From contig QILK01000238.1 in NCBI GenBank assembly GCA_003233345.1, forward strand, positions 1-41,014: 41,014 nt of DNA, read 5' to 3'. This document shows, in pieces, positions 33,392 through 41,014 of this stretch (positions within the stretch are counted from its first letter, which is position 1; each line of letters opens with the position of its first letter). Source of the stretch: Gammaproteobacteria bacterium (GTDB taxonomy: Bacteria; Pseudomonadota; Gammaproteobacteria; SZUA-21). The position numbers and the translations under genes were made by a program. Below the pieces are notes generated by a model. The model was given only the letters and a program-made list of their open reading frames with translations, was not told the DNA's origin and did no database searches.

Positions 33392-34018
33392 TTAGCGCCT
33401 GTGATCACCAGCTGCTTCTTTGTGAGATTCGCGTGAGGAATAGTTCTCTTGTTTCTTCTTATGGTGTTTATTTTCTTTTTTAGATTCCTTCTTGCGTCGA
33501 AAAAAACTGAATAAACTTCTTTTACGTTTTTTCTTCTCAGTTTTGTCTTTTTCGTGGTGTTTTTTATTGTGTCGATACTCGTCTACCGTTTTTATCATTT
33601 TGTGTACGTTGTTGCTATCACTGCCACCAGATTGTTCTTTACTATAATTGGTCTGACGGTTATTTGAGGAATGTTTGCGATAAGGGGCTGGTGTATTCGC
33701 GAACTGACGAAACGTTGGGACTTTTCTGAATTGGCGAGTATCAAAAAAATGAGCACCATAATTATGTTGGCATTTGCTGCGGAAATACCCTCTGATCCTT
33801 TTTTGACCTTTGTAATGCCAAGCGCCAGAACGCATGTTGATATAATAATTTCCGCCAGGCAGCCGACCACACATTCTATTCTCGATATTGGAGATTTGGT
33901 AGTTGTTTAGCTTAATCCCATTGATTGTAATTTGGCGACCATAGGCATTAGCACTGGCAATAGCCAGAAGGCTGGTAAATATGAATAAACAGATTGAAAT
34001 GATCGACCTTTGTTTCAC
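33392..34018 (-). CDS. Secreted protein with Lys/His-rich tail
   Basis: The 208-residue protein has a signal peptide (IISICLFIFTSLLAIASANA), a folded part of about 60 residues (INGIKLNNYQISNIENRMC, LPGGNYYINMRSGAWHYKG) with two Cys, and a long charged tail (KKHHEKDKTEKKKRKRSLF, then KKESKKENKHHKKKQE). The G-x-Y-x-x-x-R-x-G-x-W-x-Y-x-G pattern recurs in small exported proteins of many proteobacteria, but I cannot name it. I chose the GTG at 34018 because AAGGAG sits eight bases before it; the ATG 11 codons upstream has no ribosome site. Confidence 0.7.
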   Translation of the reverse strand: MKQRSIISICLFIFTSLLAIASANAYGRQITINGIKLNNYQISNIENRMCGRLPGGNYYINMRSGAWHYKGQKRIRGYFRSKCQHNYGAHFFDTRQFRKVPTFRQFANTPAPYRKHSSNNRQTNYSKEQSGGSDSNNVHKMIKTVDEYRHNKKHHEKDKTEKKKRKRSLFSFFRRKKESKKENKHHKKKQENYSSRESHKEAAGDHRR

Positions 34019-34196
34019 AGTGAAGGCTCCTTGTGGTTTATTTAGTAACATTGCTTATCTCTAACGTACTATTAACCTAAAGAGGTCAGTAAAAGCAAAT
34101 TCTTTATAATATTTGCCTAATATTTGTACAATTTGTGTCGTATTTGCGATATGCGAGCATTGACGAATGCAATTTGCATCTCAAAGAAATAGTTGC

Positions 34197-34805
34197 CTAG
34201 TTTGGGTCACCCGCCTGTTTACGAAATACTAATAGTCGATTATTGACCGGCATTTGAAAATCGTCAATCAGGTGCAGGTTTTTTGTTTTTGCAAATTGCT
34301 TGATATCGGCAATATCCTTTATGCCACTATTTGGATCACGTGTTTTTAACATCTGGTCGAACTGTTGGTTACTAATACTGGTATATTTTCCATTATAATT
34401 AAAAGGACCATACAAGCAAAAAAGGCCAAAATCGTTCAAAACCTTTGTCAGTCCTGTAAACATGCATTTTACTTCTTCTGTTGACATAATATGGGCAGTA
34501 TTTGCCGAAAAGGCATAATCCATGTTACTTAAAGGCCATTCGTGTTGAGTAACATCCAGCGCCTGTGCTGCGCCGAGGTTATCGGAAGGTTGATGTTGAC
34601 GCCAGGCTTCAATGCCATCAAGGTTTGTCAGCACATCAGTAGGCCACCATTGCAGATGTTTTAATTGCGCAGAAAAATAGGCCGCGTGCTGCCCAGTCCC
34701 GGCGCCAATTTCAATGATACTGCCGGGTTTGATAAATATTTTTCGCACCCGGTTTAAGATGGGTTCGCAGTTTTGAACACTGGATTCTGAGTAAGGCTTG
34801 TTCAT
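34197..34805 (-). CDS. DUF938 SAM-dependent methyltransferase-like protein
   Basis: The 202-residue protein follows the DUF938 pattern: a short N-terminus with SESSVQNCEPILNRVRKIF, motif I IIEIGAGTGQHAAYF, the acidic motif WWPTDV, and FSANTAHIMS, LYGPFNYNGKYTSISNQQFD, a signature of the family. SAM binding is likely; the methyl acceptor is unknown. It is divergent from the TldD-like gene with 57 bp between start codons, so the promoters overlap. Confidence 0.9.
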   Translation of the reverse strand: MNKPYSESSVQNCEPILNRVRKIFIKPGSIIEIGAGTGQHAAYFSAQLKHLQWWPTDVLTNLDGIEAWRQHQPSDNLGAAQALDVTQHEWPLSNMDYAFSANTAHIMSTEEVKCMFTGLTKVLNDFGLFCLYGPFNYNGKYTSISNQQFDQMLKTRDPNSGIKDIADIKQFAKTKNLHLIDDFQMPVNNRLLVFRKQAGDPN

Positions 34806-34862
34806 AATAAGGTTATCTAAATAAGTGTATGTGTATTTTATAGTTTACAGTATACTTTTTCC

Positions 34863-36305
34863 ATGCTTGATTTGATCGCTTCCCGTTTTAAAAAACTATC
34901 ACCTGCCGTTGACTTCTGGTCGTTAAGAATTGTTGAAGGACAGTCGCAAGCACTTAGCGTTCGTCAGGATATTCTTGAGCCGGTTGAAAACAGCGGATCA
35001 TTGGGTGCCATGTTGACCATCATTGACAAAGGTGGGGCAGGTTATGCCGCCACGTCTGATTTGACGATAGCCGGGTTAAAGCAGGCTGTTGCACAAGCCA
35101 GAAAATTTGCAGCCATGTCAGTTAATCGTGGCGTTTTTAGTGTCGATAATCTTGTTCGGCCTGGCGTGTCGGGTCGTTATCAAACATTGTCAGGTTCATC
35201 TTGGTCATCGACCAGTATGCAAGACAAAATTCAATTATTGACAGAAGCTTGTGCGGCATTGAAAATCAGTGATGCTATCGTTTATTGGCTCGCCTATTTG
35301 CGATATAGCAGTAGCAAAACCTTATTGACAACCTGTGATGGTATCCGTATCGAGCAAAGCTTTGATTATATTCGGCCGGGATTGATCGCGGTTGCCAATA
35401 AAGGTTCAAAATCGCAAACCCGAACTGGCGGCGGCGCCGGTAGCGCTCGGCAAGGTGGACTTGAGCAGCTACAACCATTAGGGTTTCCTGCACATGCTTC
35501 GCGTATTTCCGAAGAAGCGCTGGCATTGCTCGCAGCACCTGAATGCCCATCAGGGCGAATGCAGATTTTATTAACGCCTGATCAAATGATGTTGCAGATA
35601 CACGAAAGTATTGGTCATCCCTTGGAACTCGACCGCATTCTTGGTGACGAAAGAAATTATGCCGGTACCAGTTTTGTTACCCAGGAAATGTTTGGTTCAT
35701 ATCAGTATGGCTCCGAGTTGTTGAATATAACCTTCGACCCAACCGTCGGTAATGAGATAGCCAGCTATGCTTTTGATGATGATGGCACCGAGGCCAAGCG
35801 CGAATTTATCATTGACAAGGGGATATTAAAAACGCCATTAGGTGGCGCGACATCCCAAGCGCGTGCGCACTGTAGTGGCGTCGCCAATGCCAGGGCAGAC
35901 TCATGGAAACGGCCGGCAATCGATCGAATGGCGAATTTAAACCTCGAACCTGGCAATGCGTCATTTGCTGAACTGGTTCAATCTGTCGAGAATGGTGTGT
36001 TGATGAAAACCAATGCTTCATGGTCAATCGATGACAGTAGAAACAAGTTTCAGTTCGGCTGTGAATACGGCCAGCGCATCAAGGATGGCGAGCTAAAAGG
36101 GTTACTGCGGAATCCAAACTATCGTGGTATCTCCGCCAATTTCTGGCGTAATCTGGCGAAGGTCGGCAACCGGTCAACGTTCGATGTTTTAGGTACGCCT
36201 AATTGTGGCAAGGGAGAGCCAAACCAGGTAATACAGGTGGGTCATGCATCGCCGTCATGTGTTTTCGAAAATGTTGAAGTTTTTGGCGGCGAAGGAGAAT
36301 CATAG
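34863..36305 (+). CDS. TldD-like metalloprotease subunit
   Basis: The 480-residue protein is the catalytic partner of a TldD/TldE-type protease. The zinc motif HESIGH (247-252, HExxxH) is in the context IHESIGHPLELDRILGDERN. This belongs to the HExxGHPxELDRxLG variant of the family; classic E. coli TldD has HEGIGHGLEGD, so this is a TldD-related paralogue type rather than the classic protein, and I therefore give no symbol. TldD/TldE complexes cleave small or modified peptides. The TldE-like gene follows six bases downstream, so the two are cotranscribed. Confidence 0.88.
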   Translation: MLDLIASRFKKLSPAVDFWSLRIVEGQSQALSVRQDILEPVENSGSLGAMLTIIDKGGAGYAATSDLTIAGLKQAVAQARKFAAMSVNRGVFSVDNLVRPGVSGRYQTLSGSSWSSTSMQDKIQLLTEACAALKISDAIVYWLAYLRYSSSKTLLTTCDGIRIEQSFDYIRPGLIAVANKGSKSQTRTGGGAGSARQGGLEQLQPLGFPAHASRISEEALALLAAPECPSGRMQILLTPDQMMLQIHESIGHPLELDRILGDERNYAGTSFVTQEMFGSYQYGSELLNITFDPTVGNEIASYAFDDDGTEAKREFIIDKGILKTPLGGATSQARAHCSGVANARADSWKRPAIDRMANLNLEPGNASFAELVQSVENGVLMKTNASWSIDDSRNKFQFGCEYGQRIKDGELKGLLRNPNYRGISANFWRNLAKVGNRSTFDVLGTPNCGKGEPNQVIQVGHASPSCVFENVEVFGGEGES

Positions 36306-36311
36306 CCAAGC

Positions 36312-37628
36312 ATGAGAGACTATTTTTATACATTAGCCGATACAGCGATGAAACTGATAGCCGATACTGAGTTTGCAACGCTTAATTTTTCCGGCGAGCA
36401 ATCTGATTTTGTCAGGCTAAATAATAACCGAGTGCGTCAAGCGGGTAACGTCAGGCAAATGACCGTGCATCTGGACTTAATTGACGGGCGTAAACATGCC
36501 GCTATCAGCGCAGAATTATGTGGCGATCAAACGCTAGATACGCAGCGGTTAAAGGATATGATTAATACCACGCGCAAGCAAAGGCAAGTGTTGCCCGATG
36601 ATCCCTTTTTAAATTTTGCCACAGAAAAAAATGACAGTGACTATGACAGTCAAAATACATTGCCGGACACCGACGATTCACTGAACGTTATCTTCAAGGA
36701 AGCTGCTGGTTTGGATCTGGTGGGTATATGGGCCAATGGACAACTATACCGGGGGTTTGCAAACTCCGCAGGTCAGCGCAACTGGTATCATAATGCCAAT
36801 TTCAATTTTGACTGGAGTGTTTATCATAGTAGCGATAAGGCGGTAAAAATGGGTTACGCCGGATTCGACTGGGATAGCTCGTTGTTGGCAAGCAAGATGT
36901 CGTCTGTCAGGGAAGCGTTAGCAATTATGGGCAAGCAGCCCGTGAGCCTGACCCCAGGTAAATATCGTGTTTATCTGGCACCAGCAGCGTTATATGAGTT
37001 TTTATCAATGGTCATATGGCAAGGGTTTAGTCTGGAAGATGTTAAAACAGCGCAAACGCCTTTGTTGCAAATGGTGACCGATGGCAGAAAAGTGGATTCG
37101 TCAATTCAGTTAACCGATAACCGTGTAGATGGGTTTGCATCCGCTTTTAGTGCCGAGGGATTTATCCTGCCTGATAGTGTAAAGCTGATTGATTCAGGGT
37201 GTTATCATAGCAGCCTTGCGAGTGCGCGTAGTGCTAAAGAATACGGTGAGCCAGTTAATGCGGATTATGAATATCCGTCAAGCCTGGATCTCGCAGCAGG
37301 TGATATTGATGTCGAAAATATTTTAAAGACGTTAGACACCGGCATATTTATAAGCAATCTATGGTATTGCAATTTTTCTGACCATGAGGCCTGCCGTATT
37401 ACCGGTATGACGCGTTACGCTTGTTTCTGGGTAGAAAAGGGCAAGATAGTCGCACCGATAAATGTCATGCGATTTGATGAGACCTTCTATAATTTGCTGG
37501 GAAAAAATTTATTCGGGCTGACGTCACAACGCGAAGTGATTCTTGATCCCGATAGTTATCACCAACGCTCAACCAGCAGTGCGCGCTTACCCGGTTTGCT
37601 TGCCAACGATTTTCAATTAACGCTATAA
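36312..37628 (+). CDS. TldE/PmbA-like partner of the TldD-like protease
   Basis: The 438-residue protein has the PmbA/TldE overall fold but no HExxxH motif, as expected for the non-catalytic subunit. Recognisable parts are FVRLNNNRVRQAGNVRQMTV near the N-terminus and the C-terminal IFISNLWYCNFSDHEACRITGMTRYACF, a family signature. It probably forms a heterodimer with the TldD-like protein directly upstream. A single REP-like repeat begins six bases past its stop codon. Confidence 0.87.
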   Translation: MRDYFYTLADTAMKLIADTEFATLNFSGEQSDFVRLNNNRVRQAGNVRQMTVHLDLIDGRKHAAISAELCGDQTLDTQRLKDMINTTRKQRQVLPDDPFLNFATEKNDSDYDSQNTLPDTDDSLNVIFKEAAGLDLVGIWANGQLYRGFANSAGQRNWYHNANFNFDWSVYHSSDKAVKMGYAGFDWDSSLLASKMSSVREALAIMGKQPVSLTPGKYRVYLAPAALYEFLSMVIWQGFSLEDVKTAQTPLLQMVTDGRKVDSSIQLTDNRVDGFASAFSAEGFILPDSVKLIDSGCYHSSLASARSAKEYGEPVNADYEYPSSLDLAAGDIDVENILKTLDTGIFISNLWYCNFSDHEACRITGMTRYACFWVEKGKIVAPINVMRFDETFYNLLGKNLFGLTSQREVILDPDSYHQRSTSSARLPGLLANDFQLTL

Positions 37629-37634
37629 CCCAAA

Positions 37635-37665
37635 GTAGCCCGGACTTCGCGCAGCGAACGCCGGG
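37635..37665 (+). repeat. Solitary REP-like element
   Basis: The 31 bases are identical to the left terminal repeat of the element at 9295-9450, including the GTAG head and the hairpin core. No second, inverted copy follows within 200 bp, so this is a single REP rather than a full element. It lies six bases after the TldE-like stop codon with GTAG facing the gene. Confidence 0.9.
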
Positions 37666-37716
37666 ATGGCACCGCCCAACGGTTACGAGAACACAATAAC
37701 ATTTAGTGTTTGTGAG

Positions 37717-39687
37717 TTAAAAAATCAAATTCAACATGGCTATCGTAACAATTAAAAACAGTACGGTCATGATGCCACCGGCTCGCATAAAGTCCGGGAC
37801 TTTGTAACCACCGGGTGCCATGATCAGCGCATTGACCTGGTGTGTTGGAATCAAGAATGAATTTGAAGTGGCAATGGCAACGGTTAGAGCAAACACAGCC
37901 GGGTTGGCGCCGGGTATGCCATTGGCGATGTTAACGGCTAGCGGTACTAATAATACGGTCGCGCCAACATTGGACATGACCAGTGTAAAAAATGTTGCTA
38001 GAAGTGCGATAGCGAGTTGAATGACCCATATATCCATACCGCCAATAACGGCCAGTGTACCGTCAGCGATCCATTTTGCTGTTCCGGAAGTAGACACGGC
38101 TAGGCCCAGTGGTATTAGTGAGGCCAGTAGGAATACGGTTTTCCAACTGACAGCTTTATAGGCTTCTTCGATGGTTAATACCCGTGCTAGAACCATTCCC
38201 AGCGCACCGACCATAAGCTTGGCTGACAATGCGATTTCTTTGCTCTTTACAAAAATGAGCAATATTAATGTGATCACAAATAATGTGAGCGCGTGCCAAA
38301 CTTTGGTTGGCCGTAACTCTTCGTGTGGATATTGACTGGTCAGCACCACGACATCAGTGCTTTTTTCTAATCGGACCAAGTCTTCCCAGAGTATGTGTAC
38401 GACCAGAACGTCGCCAATTTGGAAGGGTTCATTGCGAATATCTTTGCCAGAGGTGCAGTTAAATATCTGATCACCGCGATGTATCGCCAGTAGTGATGCG
38501 CCGTAGGTTTTCCTCATCCAAACGTCGCGCGCAGATTTGCCAATTAAGTTTGAACCCGGTCTTACAACTAACTCGGCGATACCTGCTTTAGAAGAGGATA
38601 AGCTTTCAGAGAACCGTTGCAGCGTTGGTTTAAGGTGCAGTGAATATTTTTCGGCGAATTCTTTTGCCAGAGGCTCTGCACTGAGTAAACCAAGTGTTTG
38701 GCCGGCTTCAATCGCTGTTTGCCGATCGACGCCTTCGGCGCCTAATCTGACGCCATCACCCATGTCAAAGGCGATGACACGAATAGTATTTTCAATCTCC
38801 AGTTCATCTACCGTCTGGCCGATGACGGTACTGTTTTTGTCGACGGTCATTTCATATAGGGTAAATACACGTAGCCCATAGGTGTCCTTAAAATATTGAG
38901 TGGTGTTCTGGCTTTCACCGCCCGTCGATTTAACTGAAGGTAAAACAAATTTTCCGGCGACGATAAAGTAGATGATACCGGTGATAATCAGGGCGAAGCC
39001 GATTGGTGTGACTGAAAACAATGAGAAAGTTTCCATCTGCACAGTGTTGTTTGGGTCTGCGTTTATATTTTCAATCAAGCTATTTAGTAAAATAAGTGGG
39101 CTCGATCCCACCATGGTCAGTGCGCCGCCTAGAATTGCGCAGAAACCCATTGGCATTAATAAGCGTGACATCGGGATTTTAGTACGTGCCGATATTCGGC
39201 TAACGACAGGTAGAAATAATGCAGCTGCGCCAACGTTTTGCATAAAACTGGAGATAACGCCGACGGTTCCTGATATTAGGGGAATAATTCTTTTTTCCGT
39301 GGAACCGCCAAAGCGCATAATGACGGCGGCGACCTTGCTCATGATGCCGGTCTTGTCCAGGCCTGCCCCAATAATCATAACGGCGATAATTGAAATAACA
39401 GCGTCGCTGGAAAATCCGCTAAATAAATCTTTCTTATGGGAGACGAGTCCTTTTTCTAATCCCATGATCGGTGCAAACAACTCGGTGAGTCCAAGTAATA
39501 CCATAATCGATATTGCAGCAACATCGACTTCAACGATTTCAAATGCAAACAGATAAATGGTTAATATAAGGATCGCGCATACCCAGGCTATCTCGTTGGT
39601 CTTGGCAATAGAGGCGATATAAATGCCAAGCAGGGTAAAAAGAACGAGAGCAACCAGTCTGTTGATTTGACGCTTTTCCAGATTCAT
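37717..39687 (-). CDS. SLC13-family anion permease with two RCK-C domains
   Basis: The 656-residue protein has about a dozen membrane helices arranged in two halves around a soluble insert of about 200 residues (about 260-460). The helices include SSFMQNVGAAALFLP and VMSNVGATVLLVPLA, the repeated S-N-V/x-G/A motifs of the SLC13/DASS anion-binding sites. The insert holds two TrkA-C (RCK-C) domains (for example GSNLIGKSARDVWMRKTYGA). Such proteins are often annotated as sulfate, dicarboxylate or other divalent-anion transporters. In an organism with soxB, sulfate is an attractive but unproven substrate. Confidence 0.88.
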   Translation of the reverse strand: MNLEKRQINRLVALVLFTLLGIYIASIAKTNEIAWVCAILILTIYLFAFEIVEVDVAAISIMVLLGLTELFAPIMGLEKGLVSHKKDLFSGFSSDAVISIIAVMIIGAGLDKTGIMSKVAAVIMRFGGSTEKRIIPLISGTVGVISSFMQNVGAAALFLPVVSRISARTKIPMSRLLMPMGFCAILGGALTMVGSSPLILLNSLIENINADPNNTVQMETFSLFSVTPIGFALIITGIIYFIVAGKFVLPSVKSTGGESQNTTQYFKDTYGLRVFTLYEMTVDKNSTVIGQTVDELEIENTIRVIAFDMGDGVRLGAEGVDRQTAIEAGQTLGLLSAEPLAKEFAEKYSLHLKPTLQRFSESLSSSKAGIAELVVRPGSNLIGKSARDVWMRKTYGASLLAIHRGDQIFNCTSGKDIRNEPFQIGDVLVVHILWEDLVRLEKSTDVVVLTSQYPHEELRPTKVWHALTLFVITLILLIFVKSKEIALSAKLMVGALGMVLARVLTIEEAYKAVSWKTVFLLASLIPLGLAVSTSGTAKWIADGTLAVIGGMDIWVIQLAIALLATFFTLVMSNVGATVLLVPLAVNIANGIPGANPAVFALTVAIATSNSFLIPTHQVNALIMAPGGYKVPDFMRAGGIMTVLFLIVTIAMLNLIF

Positions 39688-39995
39688 GGGTATAAATTAT
39701 CCGTTGTTTATATTAGTATTTTGTATCAGGCTATAGATCGTATTGTCGTTAATAGCCAAGTACGGCTTTCAATAACCTTTAAACCGGTGCGTGGCGACTA
39801 TTCCGAGTATCTCAGCATATAAAATGTTTTATGAGGCTGTTTTTAAGGCTTTAAATAGCCGAATTAACGCGCTATATTTTATCATTTTTGACTAGAGTAA
39901 TCTATTTTATTACAGTGACGCCTAGACAAGAGATTTTGAGTAGTCAAAAGTAAGAACAAATTTATATTTAACTTATTTGGAAAGCAAAACGGATT
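39688..39995. other. AT-rich divergent intergenic region
   Basis: No gene or clear repeat is visible in these 308 bases between the divergent SLC13 permease and AI-2E transporter genes. Confidence 0.5.
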
Positions 39996-41014
39996 ATGAC
40001 AAATACAAATACAAATAAAAATTTCGAACAACAAAAATATATAAACTATTTTGCTTATATGCTCGCATTTTTGGCGCTGGTGTTTATTATGTCGTGGAAG
40101 TTACTACCGGCATTATTGGCCGGCTTGTTAATCCATGAGTTAGTACATATTATTTCACCGCTGGTCATGCGCTATGGCAAGATAAAACGACGGGCTGCCG
40201 AGATTGCAGTGGTTGCTATTTTTACGGTGATTGTGGTTGCGATTTTAACGGTTATTTTAATCGCTCTGATACATTTTTTTCGTAGTGGTAATGAAAATCT
40301 ACCGGCTTTGTTACAAAAAATGGCGCAGATTCTTGAGACTTCGTTGCCAACATGGGTGCTAGAAAAAATTCCGCAGGATGTCGCGGAACTAAAAAAAATA
40401 TCGATACAATGGTTACGTGATCATGCGAGTGAAATAACAACCGCGACAAAACATACCTTACGTATCTTCGCGCATATTTTTTTGGGAATGATCATAGGCG
40501 CAATGATTGCCTTGCATGAAATTGGTCGTCATGAAGAACCGCGACCACTTTCTAGAGCATTAACATTGCGCGCCAGTTATCTTGCGACATCGTTTCGGCA
40601 AGTGGTTTTTGCCCAGGTAAAAATCGCTGCGATTAATACCGTCTTTACCGGTTTCTATCTGGTCGTTATCTTGCCTCTGCTAGGTATCAAGCTGGATTTT
40701 TTAGTTACCATGATCGTGCTTACTTTTTTGTTTGGCCTGTTACCGGTTATTGGGAATTTGCTATCGAATATCGTTATCGTCGTTGTTAGTTTTACTGCGT
40801 CTTTTAATGTGGCGGTGGGCTCGTTAGTGTTTTTGATTGTGATTCATAAAGTGGAATATTTTCTTAACGCAAAAATTATTGGTACGCAGATTAAAACCAA
40901 GGCATGGGAGATATTATTAGCGATGATTACATTAGAGGCTTTATTTGGTGTTGCAGGTGTTATCGCTGCCCCGATATTATATGCCTATTTGAAAAAAGAA
41001 CTAAAAAAATCTGA
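39996..41014 (+). CDS. AI-2E family transporter (3' end outside window)
   Basis: An ATG at 39996 opens a frame of 339 codons that runs off the right edge; the usual family length of about 350 suggests it is nearly complete. The protein has paired N-terminal helices, a soluble insert (about 105-150), and the conserved C-terminal membrane block including FGLLPVIGNLLSNIVIVVV and HKVEYFLNAKIIGTQIKTKA, close to the family motif for AI-2E/PerM proteins. Members export autoinducer-like or other small molecules, or ions; the exact substrate is unknown. No strong ribosome site is visible before the ATG. Confidence 0.9.
   Translation, partial: MTNTNTNKNFEQQKYINYFAYMLAFLALVFIMSWKLLPALLAGLLIHELVHIISPLVMRYGKIKRRAAEIAVVAIFTVIVVAILTVILIALIHFFRSGNENLPALLQKMAQILETSLPTWVLEKIPQDVAELKKISIQWLRDHASEITTATKHTLRIFAHIFLGMIIGAMIALHEIGRHEEPRPLSRALTLRASYLATSFRQVVFAQVKIAAINTVFTGFYLVVILPLLGIKLDFLVTMIVLTFLFGLLPVIGNLLSNIVIVVVSFTASFNVAVGSLVFLIVIHKVEYFLNAKIIGTQIKTKAWEILLAMITLEALFGVAGVIAAPILYAYLKKELKKS

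Noticed and set aside
38972-39556. Plus-strand frame of 194 codons
   Set aside because: It is antisense to the membrane helices of the SLC13 permease and has no independent support.

Overview
The window reads as chromosome of a gammaproteobacterium of modest GC content that can probably oxidise thiosulfate. The type IVa pilin gene with pilR/pilS, the small zinc-ribbon gene beside pilS, and nadE, bamD and rluD are gammaproteobacterial in sequence. A clear soxB, with its Tat signal and GHWEF metal-site variant, points to sulfur oxidation. I cannot name the genus. I found no rRNA, tRNA, CRISPR array, phage or transposase gene.

Layout. (1) 1-5.5 kb, minus strand: a GT-C type membrane glycosyltransferase candidate (cut by the window edge), pilA, then pilS-pilR and a small Zn-ribbon protein. 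A sigma-54-like promoter lies upstream of pilA, as expected for PilR control. (2) 5.6-9.3 kb: housekeeping genes nadE, bamD and rluD. (3) 9.3-13.6 kb: soxB, flanked by two copies of a 156-158 bp MITE/BIME-like element, then an OmpR/EnvZ-type two-component pair. (4) 13.8-34 kb: an accessory-looking stretch dominated by exported, repeat-rich or low-complexity proteins. These include an acidic repeat protein followed by a TPR/beta-barrel outer-membrane protein, an M61-like peptidase, a TPR protein with a lysine-rich tail, two ankyrin proteins, an LRV-repeat protein, an arginine-rich protein and several small secreted proteins. Rhodanese and DsrE-like proteins, two methyltransferases, a kinase/PP2C pair and a heme-dependent N-demethylase-family protein lie among them. 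(5) 34.2-41 kb: ordinary metabolism and transport: a DUF938 methyltransferase, a TldD/TldE-like pair, an SLC13 permease with RCK-C domains and an AI-2E family transporter (cut by the window end).

Three things stand out. First, the GTAG head of the REP-like repeats supplies the TAG stop codon of rluD, soxB and the sensor kinase gene. Second, the acidic-repeat protein and the TPR/beta-barrel protein form a pair that resembles a cargo plus Slam-type outer-membrane exporter, and the acidic protein shares a TMNVV-x-HDDP motif with another small secreted protein 7 kb away. Third, a soluble kinase with an altered catalytic loop overlaps a complete-looking PP2C phosphatase gene and is followed by an unrecognised acidic protein. 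Functions of most genes between 13.8 and 34 kb are inferred only from domain shape and context.
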